A program made the translations under genes and the position numbers. The notes below the pieces were generated by a model that saw nothing but the letters and a program-made list of their open reading frames with translations, was not told the DNA's origin and made no database searches. A stretch of 12,359 bases of DNA from Anaerolineae bacterium. Its GTDB lineage: Bacteria > Chloroflexota > Anaerolineae > B4-G1. The stretch is taken from contig JAUWOI010000075.1 in assembly GCA_030612185.1 (NCBI GenBank), forward strand, positions 1 through 12,359, read 5' to 3'. Below, in pieces: positions 6,690 through 12,359 of this stretch; position 1 is the stretch's first letter, and the number at the start of each line of letters is the position of its first letter.

Positions 6690-9600
6690 TCATTCGTGAT
6701 CCAAACACTTCACACCATACAACTCCGCCACCCGCTCGTCAATCTCCCGCTCCAGTTGCGTGACCCGCGCGGCGGCCTCCGGCGGCAGGGGGTAGCCGTG
6801 CTGCTCAAACTCGGCCAGAATGGCGTCCACCAGCCGGACGAACTTCTCTTGCTCCTCCAGCGGGATGGGCGCGATGGACAGTGGCTTCCAGTCGTTGGGG
6901 TAGACATGAATCTTGCTCCGCCGCCGCCGCGCCAGCCACTCGCGGGCGAAGGTCGAGTTCATGATCGCCAGCAGATACTTGGGATGAAATTGCTGCGAGA
7001 GTTTCTCCCGTTCCTCACGGTCGCCGTCGGGCGATTGCCAGCGATACTTGGCCGTCTTGCTGATGGACAGGTTGACTATGCCTTTGAGATGGTGCCAGGG
7101 GACGAAAATGCAGGATGTGTGTGTCGTGAACAACTGCCGATTGTCGTAGATGACAGGAGGGCCACCTGATGCAACCACCAGAGCGATGAGTTTCTCCCTT
7201 GCCTCGTGCAACTCAATAAAGGTTTGACGACGAAACTTGGCAGGTGCTCGTTCCGTGCCCCACTCAAGATAACGCACTCGGCACACATGCCACCTAACAA
7301 TGTCTTTGCCTTCAATATAGTGTTTGGGATGATACTTGTCCGGCACATCGGAAACCACATCTGCTGTGACAAATTCACCTTTGTATCTTTTCTCATCACT
7401 GCTAGCTGCCAAACCATAGCTGATGTAGCAAATCTGACCCAACAGCACAAACCCATCATCCGTGTCCGCTGACTTCTGCCCGTCGGGGCGGAAGAGGACA
7501 GGGCCAAATTGGGCCTGGGGCACGGCCGGAAGCGTTTCAACGTTGTCCTCAAAGTCCTCCGGCTTGTCTCCCCAGCGGCGGGATCGCAGCGGGGTGTGCT
7601 CGTCGCCGGGCTCAGCCCGGACAAAATGCAGGATGGTGTTGCTGACGCCAGCCTCGAACAGTGGAATGCCGGAGCAGAAGTCCAGCCGCACGATGCGGGC
7701 GTCGGCCAGGAAGAACTCGTGCGACTTGCGGGCGTATTTGGCGGCGTTGTAGGCATCGGAAATAATGAATACCATCTGCCCGCCAGGACGCAGCAGTTGG
7801 TAGGCCCGTTCCAGGAAAGGGATGTACAGGTCCCACTTTTCGTAGAGGGTCTTGTATACCTTGCTGCCTTTCAGGTCCTTGCGGTATTGCTGCCAACGGG
7901 CGATGGCCTCCTGACGTTCCTCTTCGTCCTCAATGTGGCGGTGTTGGGCGTCGGCGCGCACGTAGGGCGGGTTCGCCAGGACGACGTCAAAACCACGCGC
8001 CCGACCTCCGTTGGCCGAGGGAGCGAACACTTCAGCGAACTCCACCGCCCAGTCGAAGCCGCTATCACCGCCGCCGGGACGTGCCCAGGCCGTGATCTCG
8101 GCCCGTAGTGCCTCGATCCGCTCTCGCAGGGTCAGTTTCTCGCCACCGTGAGCCATCAGGTAGCCAGCCTTCAGCCGGAAGTAGTCTTCGATTTGCTTGT
8201 GTCGGAACAGGTCGGGCTGTAGGCCGCCGGACGGGTCGGACGCGGTCAGGCTGTCGCCCACCTCGATTTTGAAATCCAGGTTGGGCAACGGTGGTGGAGT
8301 GCCGTCCTCATAATCCACGACGAGTGAGAGCCAAAGTCGCAAGCGGGCGATGTTGACGGCAAATGGGTCCAGGTCCACGCCGTACAGGTTGTTCTGGATG
8401 ATCTCCAATTTGCGCTGGTAGGCGGTCAGCGGGTCCAGACCGCGTGTGGCGAACAGGCAAGCGCGCAGTTCCAGCAGTTCGTGCAGCAAACCCAGCAGGT
8501 AAGCGCCGCTACCACAGGCGGGATCGCACACCTTGACCGTCTTCAACGCATCCAGCACCGCCTCTGGGTTCACCAGCCTGGCCGGGTCGTGCTCGTCCAC
8601 AAACGCGGTCAGGGCTTTGGATGACTCCTGGGAGCAGGTGGATTGCAGATAACCTTTCAGTGCCTCGCGCCCCATGAAGGCCACCACCGGCTTGGGCGTG
8701 TAGTAACTGCCGGTCTCGTGTCGTCCCGTGACCAACTCCTCGAAAATCCTGCCCAACATCTCCGGGTCCACCGCCACCTCTACGTCCATCGGCGTGCTCT
8801 CGGTGACGGTAAAGTTGAAGCGGTAGAACAGTTCGTCCAGTGCTGGTTTGATGGCCTCGTCGGGCACGGTGATGGTCGGGTCTCGGTCCTCGTCATCTTC
8901 CTCGAACAACCCGCCGTTGAGGTAGGGCACGTCGCCGATGCGGGTTTGCAGGAAGCCGTCGCGCCGGATACCGACGACGTTCACTTCGTGGGGCGTGTTG
9001 AGCCCAGAGAAGAACAGCAGATTGAGCCGGTCACGGTAAAAGTTGGCGTCGGGGTTGGTTTGCTTCTCCCGTTTATGATCTTGCCACAAAGCGCGCAGAT
9101 GGTCCCAAGAGCCGTTGAAGCGCAGCCAACCTTTGCGCTCCAGGAATACCAGGAACATCAAACGGTTGAACATCTTTTGGGCGAACAGCCGTCGGGCGTC
9201 GCCGCTGATGCCGGTGATCTGTTCCTCACCCTTGCCAAAGACATCAGCATAGGTGGTGAAGAAACGGTGGGTAACGGCTTCGACGTCAAAAGCGGCGTTC
9301 AGTTTATCAGTGACAACGGTGACCGGCGGCTCGCCAAACAGTCCCAGTTCCTCGACGGTGAAGGCCAACTCCCCCAGTTGTTCGATGGTGGTGCGGGCGG
9401 GCGAGCCGACGGTGTAGGGCAGAGCGCGCATTTCAACCTTGTTCTTCGGCCGTCGCCGCGCCCAGACGAATGTGGCCTGCCGGTCGTCGGCGGTGATGTA
9501 GGCCAGCAGGTGTTCGACATAGGTGGGGGCCAGCGCGCGATGCACGGCCCGGCGTTGGGTGACGGTGGGCGGCTTGTCGTAGGGCCAGTCCACGCGGAAG

Positions 9601-9797
9601 ACGGGCAGGCCGCTCAGTTGGGCCACCGGCGTAAAGGCAAGTTGAGCCTTTTCCTGCCTGCCAACCATGACCTCTCGCGTGAACGCACTCGCCTGCGGGC
9701 GGCCCCACAACAGCGTTTCACAAAACAGCGGCGCCAGATTATCGCGCAGACGCGGGCTGTTGAGATGGGTTTCGATGGTTGAAAGCAGGTCAGGCAT
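6690..9797 (-). CDS. Eco57I-like N6-adenine DNA methyltransferase (type IIG / DrmMI / PglX-like)
   Basis: The 1035-residue protein methylates adenine in DNA and belongs to the Eco57I-like gamma-type enzymes. Landmarks: ETGSYYTPKPVVAFM (361-375, the helical lead-in found before motif I), SAM-binding motif I VCDPACGSGAYL (423-434), NNLYGVDLDPFAV (469-481, acidic motif II) and catalytic motif IV LANPPYV (607-613). Residues ~785-1000 resemble a TaqI-like target-recognition domain, ending with an EQEKFVRLVDAILAEFEQHG helical tail. The N-terminal ~350 residues are all-alpha/beta and not recognised; no clear PD-(D/E)xK nuclease motif is visible, so restriction activity is not supported. The upstream ATG at 9824 is rejected because GGGGAGGAAA sits 8 bases before the ATG at 9797. 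It lies downstream of an AlbA_2/HATPase gene and a helicase-like tail, which suggests a defence or modification module. Its last ~100 bp recur three times nearby. Confidence 0.9.
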   Translation of the reverse strand: MPDLLSTIETHLNSPRLRDNLAPLFCETLLWGRPQASAFTREVMVGRQEKAQLAFTPVAQLSGLPVFRVDWPYDKPPTVTQRRAVHRALAPTYVEHLLAYITADDRQATFVWARRRPKNKVEMRALPYTVGSPARTTIEQLGELAFTVEELGLFGEPPVTVVTDKLNAAFDVEAVTHRFFTTYADVFGKGEEQITGISGDARRLFAQKMFNRLMFLVFLERKGWLRFNGSWDHLRALWQDHKREKQTNPDANFYRDRLNLLFFSGLNTPHEVNVVGIRRDGFLQTRIGDVPYLNGGLFEEDDEDRDPTITVPDEAIKPALDELFYRFNFTVTESTPMDVEVAVDPEMLGRIFEELVTGRHETGSYYTPKPVVAFMGREALKGYLQSTCSQESSKALTAFVDEHDPARLVNPEAVLDALKTVKVCDPACGSGAYLLGLLHELLELRACLFATRGLDPLTAYQRKLEIIQNNLYGVDLDPFAVNIARLRLWLSLVVDYEDGTPPPLPNLDFKIEVGDSLTASDPSGGLQPDLFRHKQIEDYFRLKAGYLMAHGGEKLTLRERIEALRAEITAWARPGGGDSGFDWAVEFAEVFAPSANGGRARGFDVVLANPPYVRADAQHRHIEDEEERQEAIARWQQYRKDLKGSKVYKTLYEKWDLYIPFLERAYQLLRPGGQMVFIISDAYNAAKYARKSHEFFLADARIVRLDFCSGIPLFEAGVSNTILHFVRAEPGDEHTPLRSRRWGDKPEDFEDNVETLPAVPQAQFGPVLFRPDGQKSADTDDGFVLLGQICYISYGLAASSDEKRYKGEFVTADVVSDVPDKYHPKHYIEGKDIVRWHVCRVRYLEWGTERAPAKFRRQTFIELHEAREKLIALVVASGGPPVIYDNRQLFTTHTSCIFVPWHHLKGIVNLSISKTAKYRWQSPDGDREEREKLSQQFHPKYLLAIMNSTFAREWLARRRRSKIHVYPNDWKPLSIAPIPLEEQEKFVRLVDAILAEFEQHGYPLPPEAAARVTQLEREIDERVAELYGVKCLDHE

Positions 9798-9799
9798 GT

Positions 9800-9810
9800 G
9801 CTTTTCCTCC
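9800..9810 (-). promoter_or_regulatory. Shine-Dalgarno choosing the inner methylase start
   Basis: The minus strand reads GGGGAGGAAAAGCAC before ATG at 9797. The outer candidate ATG at 9824 has no comparable purine-rich site, so the shorter protein (starting MPDLLSTIE) is preferred. Confidence 0.7.
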
Positions 9811-9913
9811 CCGGTGCGGGTCACTCTGGTCCATCAACACTCTGGCGTGTGGTTGGATCACCCCGCACTGCAAATCTACCGCTCCGGCAAGCGACTCCGC
9901 TTTTTGGAACAAT

Positions 9914-9932
9914 ATGCACGGTTAATGCACGG
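9914..9932. repeat. Tandem direct repeat ATGCACGG, 11-bp period
   Basis: ATGCACGG occurs at 9914-9921 and 9925-9932, separated by TTA, so the two copies recur every 11 bp, about one helical turn. They lie in the 141-bp gap between the AlbA_2/HATPase stop and the methylase start. The spacing is what a dimeric regulator site would have. The rest of the gap (9798-9913) shows no other structure I can support, and no convincing -35/-10 pair was found. Confidence 0.35.
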
Positions 9933-9938
9933 CTGCGT

Positions 9939-11636
9939 TTATAGGCGTGTATAACGTGTGCCCCGGCCACAGCCCTCCCTGCGGAGTCTCCCTTCTCGCA
10001 CGAGTCTGCTCAACAGTCGGTAGGCCCTGCCCCGTTTCTCGTCTTCCCACCTTAGCAAATCGCGACATGCCCGGTTGGTGATTGAGCCATGCTCGCGCAC
10101 ATAGTCTAGCACCAGTCGGGCGAGAGGATCTGCAGATTCTTGCTCCACTTCTGCCTCTACCGCCAGCGTATAATACGCCCATCGCCGCGTGCCATGCATC
10201 TCAATCAGCCCCAGATCCACCAGGCTGCGCAGTTCCCGCGTCGCCTCCACCGTCGTGGCATTGTTCAGCCACCGGTAGTCGCTGTTGGTCATGCGGGAGT
10301 TCACTCGCAGGTAGGCCAGCGCCATTCGCTGTGCATCAGCGAGGGGATAGCCAGCGAACTGGTTGAGCCAGGTCAACGCCTCTGGATCTAGCAGGGTGTG
10401 ATTTCTGAAAACCACGCGAAAGTCGTTGCGCTGGTCCCGGAAACGGGGCGGCGCCAGGTGGGCCTCACGCATAGCCGCGATCATCATGGGGATACCAGAG
10501 CCCCGGTCCTCGACCATTCCTGTCTCCTCCAACAGCCGCATCAACAACTGGTTGCGGGTAGACTGGGTGGTGTCCAGCGTCTCCTCATTCACCGGGCCAT
10601 GCAGCCCGCCGGGGGTGATGACCACCAGCCGGTCAGCGTACATCTCAATGCGCACGTGACTGCCTTGGGCCAGGGGACTATAATCGCGGTGGGCCACGGC
10701 ATTGACGATGGCCTCGCGCATCGCTTCTTCCGGGTACTCCAACAAGGTACGGTGAAAGATGCCCTCGATCAGCGTTCCGTGGCGCATATTGATCACTACG
10801 CGCTGCACGGCGTCGTCCACCATCTCATCCAGTCGCCCCTCGAACTTGCGGTTGTCCAGAAACCGCTCGCCGCGCGGCCCTTTCACGCCGGGCTCGGTGC
10901 CGTAGTAGCGCACGAAGGTGATGGTCAGGGCCGGGAAATACCGCTGCGGCCACAGCCCGAAGACAAGCAGGCCAGCCAGTGTCGGGTGGATGGCTTCGTT
11001 GGCCCGCATGGCGATCTCCAGAGCACACAGTTGCTCGGGAAAGGATTTCCCATCCAGGCGTAATCGTTCCCATAGACGAGGCTTCTCGCGCTTGATCTGT
11101 TTCAGGTACCCCGCCAACAGGTCCCGATCCAGATCCTCAATGGTGGCGGAGCGCACCAACTCTCGGTCGTACGTCGGCTGTCCACGCGAACTGACGTAGG
11201 TGAAGATCTCATAGTCGGTCATCCGGCGGTTGGTGTTGCCCACGCGGACGTAGGAGCCACTGTTCATCCCGGCGGGGCCATAGTGGCAGGGCTTGCGCCG
11301 ATAGTCACATTCCGGGACCTCGAACACGATCACCGGCTTCCTCTCTACCTGTACCACGGCTGGGGTCAGACGCAGTGGCGGCTCCATCCGCGAGGCCTGG
11401 TCGCTCAATTCGGCCAGCGTCCGCTGAGGGTCGTCTACACCTACGGCGGCAAAGTCGCGTGTCTCGTCAAGGCCCAGGATGACCACCCCACCGCCAGTGC
11501 AATTGGCAAAGGCGGACAGGGTCTCGTATAGACGGCGGGGCAGACCTCGTCGTGCCGCCTTCACTTCGACTTCTGAGCCCTCAAAACGATCAATTTGAAC
11601 TGCCTTGACCCAATCTAGAGCCTCTCTTTGATCCAT
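9939..11636 (-). CDS. AlbA_2 (Schlafen-type) DNA-binding / HATPase protein with winged helices
   Basis: A 565-residue protein. Residues ~18-140 form the AlbA_2 (Schlafen AlbA-like) domain: EGSEVEVKAARRGLPRRLYE, then ANCTGGGVVILGLDE, ending GSYVRVGNTNRRMT. Residues ~295-400 form a RecG-C/HATPase_c_4-type ATP-binding domain: EEAMREAIVNAVAHRDYS (N-box-like), VRIEMYADRLVVITPGGLHG, RNQLLMRLLEETGMVEDRGSG. Residues ~430-490 and ~505-560 look like two winged-helix units (MTNSDYRWLNNAT; ITNRACRDLLRWEDEKRGRA). Proteins of this architecture are widespread and usually annotated as ATP-binding transcriptional regulators; many sit in defence islands. GAGGTGAC lies a few bases before the ATG and fixes the start. 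A TTGACA hexamer on the minus strand (11680-11685) could be a -35, but its partner -10 is weak. Position between helicase-like and methylase genes suggests it regulates or works with them; this is inference. Confidence 0.88.
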   Translation of the reverse strand: MDQREALDWVKAVQIDRFEGSEVEVKAARRGLPRRLYETLSAFANCTGGGVVILGLDETRDFAAVGVDDPQRTLAELSDQASRMEPPLRLTPAVVQVERKPVIVFEVPECDYRRKPCHYGPAGMNSGSYVRVGNTNRRMTDYEIFTYVSSRGQPTYDRELVRSATIEDLDRDLLAGYLKQIKREKPRLWERLRLDGKSFPEQLCALEIAMRANEAIHPTLAGLLVFGLWPQRYFPALTITFVRYYGTEPGVKGPRGERFLDNRKFEGRLDEMVDDAVQRVVINMRHGTLIEGIFHRTLLEYPEEAMREAIVNAVAHRDYSPLAQGSHVRIEMYADRLVVITPGGLHGPVNEETLDTTQSTRNQLLMRLLEETGMVEDRGSGIPMMIAAMREAHLAPPRFRDQRNDFRVVFRNHTLLDPEALTWLNQFAGYPLADAQRMALAYLRVNSRMTNSDYRWLNNATTVEATRELRSLVDLGLIEMHGTRRWAYYTLAVEAEVEQESADPLARLVLDYVREHGSITNRACRDLLRWEDEKRGRAYRLLSRLVREGRLRREGCGRGTRYTRL

Positions 11637-11691
11637 TCCGTCACCTCTTCACTCATTCCATCCCCGATTTTACCCGTCTTGTCAAAACTCG

Positions 11692-11751
11692 GTAGATCCA
11701 ATTTTGCTCGGCCTGGATCTGGCGATCCCCTTGGAGCGATTTTGGATCTAC
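11692..11751. repeat. Long inverted repeat upstream of the AlbA_2/HATPase gene
   Basis: GTAGATCCAA (11692-11701) and TTGGATCTAC (11742-11751) are perfect 10-base arms; extended to 18 bases the arms agree at 15 positions (11692-11709 against 11734-11751). The loop contains a nested GGATC/GATCC pair (11715-11719, 11724-11728). It sits in the 132-bp gap between the helicase-like gene's stop and the AlbA_2 gene's Shine-Dalgarno. No T-run follows, so an intrinsic terminator is not well supported; an operator or mobile-element end is also possible. Confidence 0.6.
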
Positions 11752-11768
11752 TGAAACTCATCTCCTTA

Positions 11769-12359
11769 TCAGCTACTCGGAGCCTCTACTAATCCCATCG
11801 AGCAGACGATGACCGGCTCCGGCGTCGGCGACTCCTCGATGATTCTGACCAGCCGCTCGTCGGCGTAGAGATTGACCACCATCTCAGCCAGCCCCGGGTC
11901 GGTGATACCCAGCCGCAACTGGCGGCGCAGCGCCTTGCGGGCCCGCTCGGTCAGCGGGAAGCGGAAAAGGGCGTCGAATGCCCGGTCCAGGTCGGACGTG
12001 TCGTGGTCCGTCTGTCTGAGAGCCTCGCGGTAGGTTTTCAGACGTTCGTAGACCTTGCGGCGGGTGCTGCGCAGCGAACCGAGTTGCCCGCCCAGGTTAC
12101 TCAATTCGCCCACCGCCTGTTCGATGGCCTGGGCAGTCAGGTCGTGATGATCAGAACGGCGAGGCAAGGCGGGTGTTTCGGGAGCACAGGCAGCGGTGCG
12201 CAGGACGGACGTCATCGTCTGCGAGACGACGTTCCCGGCCTCGTCCACGCGCACCAGTGCGTGGGCCCCATCGGGGAATCGCAGGTAGGCCCGTACACCA
12301 GGGGGATCGGCCCCCCCTACCTCCCCCCCGCCGGGGGGGACAGCCCCCCCTGCCTCCCC
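11769..12359 (-). CDS. C-terminal part of a helicase-like protein (runs off right edge)
   Basis: The frame is open from the right edge to TGA at 11769, giving 196 residues. After a repetitive opening (GEAGGAVPPGG GEVGGADPPGV, residues 1-22) come YLRFPDGAHALVRVDEAGN, a helical, charged and probably coiled-coil stretch (LTAQAIEQAVGELSNLGGQL to YREALRQTDHDTSDLDRAFD, ~77-130), then RARKALRRQLRL, NLYADERLVRIIEE and the ending PTPEPVIVCSMGLV. A C-terminus of the type 'EPxIICSxGL' after a long helical region is what I remember for large SNF2/DEAD-like helicases adjacent to Eco57I-like methylases; no helicase motif is in the window, so the call is tentative. A GTG at 12254 could start a short protein, but the frame and the domain-like YLRFPDG segment continue upstream of it. 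Same strand and order as the AlbA_2 and methylase genes. Confidence 0.55.
   Translation of the reverse strand, partial: GEAGGAVPPGGGEVGGADPPGVRAYLRFPDGAHALVRVDEAGNVVSQTMTSVLRTAACAPETPALPRRSDHHDLTAQAIEQAVGELSNLGGQLGSLRSTRRKVYERLKTYREALRQTDHDTSDLDRAFDALFRFPLTERARKALRRQLRLGITDPGLAEMVVNLYADERLVRIIEESPTPEPVIVCSMGLVEAPSS
12301..12359 (-). repeat. 33-bp G/C-tract tandem repeat, in frame
   Basis: CCCCCCCTACCTCCCC (12311-12326) and CCCCCCCTGCCTCCCC (12344-12359) differ at one base and are 33 bp apart, i.e. 11 codons. In the minus frame the units encode GEAGGAVPPGG and GEVGGADPPGV. The block holds four homopolymer tracts of exactly seven bases (C7 at 12311 and 12323, G7 at 12333, C7 at 12344) and two hairpins (C7-GCC-G7 and G7-ACAG-C7). 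More copies may lie beyond the right edge. Whether it is inside the protein or is an interspersed repeat preceding a truncated gene cannot be decided here. Confidence 0.7.

Noticed and set aside
6562..6708. Extended small-ORF start at 6708
   Set aside because: It would translate the CGAAA repeat (NLAKNAKGSP, FETFREFRVP) and overlap the methylase end; the start at 6561 leaves a more protein-like sequence.
8643..9782. 379-codon plus-strand open frame antisense to the methylase
   Set aside because: Fully opposite the methylase N-terminal half, with shadow-like composition and no domain.
9798..9824. Outer ATG at 9824 as methylase start
   Set aside because: It adds nine residues but puts the strong GGGGAGGAAA site inside the gene; the ATG at 9797 fits the ribosome binding site.
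11680..11685. TTGACA as a sigma-70 -35 box for the AlbA_2/HATPase gene
   Set aside because: No good -10 lies 16-18 bp downstream; the nearest TAAAAT is only about 7 bp away, so I do not list it as a promoter.
1..12359. CRISPR array, tRNA, rRNA or intact insertion sequence
   Set aside because: No regularly spaced repeats of array type, no cloverleaf or rRNA-like segments, and no transposase frame was found; the only mobile-element hint is the recombinase-like scrap at 6147-6218.

Overview
The window is GC-rich and every gene I can support lies on the minus strand. It looks like an accessory region of a Chloroflexota (Anaerolineae-like) genome. The main taxonomic hint is the large secreted protein, which ends in IYLPLVLRSS, the short 'YLPLVLR/K' tail common on exported Chloroflexota proteins. 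GC content, long G/C homopolymer tracts and interspersed short repeats fit but do not prove it.

Reading in the direction of transcription (right to left): (1) at the right edge, 11769-12359, the C-terminal ~196 residues of a protein that resembles the tail of the large helicases paired with Eco57I-like methylases; its visible beginning is a 33-bp in-frame G/C repeat. (2) After an intergenic stretch with a long inverted repeat, a 565-residue AlbA_2 (Schlafen-type) / HATPase protein with winged helices (9939-11636). (3) A 1035-residue Eco57I-like N6-adenine DNA methyltransferase (6690-9797). Together (1)-(3) look like a restriction/defence-type module. (4) A scrambled zone, 6126-6690, with a CGAAA-rich inverted repeat, a small conserved-looking ORF, fragments of the methylase C-terminus and a tyrosine-recombinase-like scrap. 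(5) A 1655-residue exported protein (1162-6129) with two beta-propeller-like regions and four CARDB-type domains. (6) Directly after its stop, another decayed copy of the methylase C-terminal tail (1060-1152). (7) A class I SAM methyltransferase (314-1021) overlapping by ATGA with (8) the N-terminal domain of an XdhC/CoxI-family protein (left edge to 317).

The most notable signal is that the large secreted-protein gene is bracketed by pieces of the neighbouring methylase's 3' end: one copy abuts its stop codon, and another, with an internal deletion and fused to an integrase-like scrap, abuts its start codon. This suggests duplication and recombination at the methylase 3' end, with the secreted protein and a small ORF acquired between the pieces. 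No tRNA, rRNA, CRISPR array or intact transposase was seen. All family assignments are from reading the translations; no database search was run.
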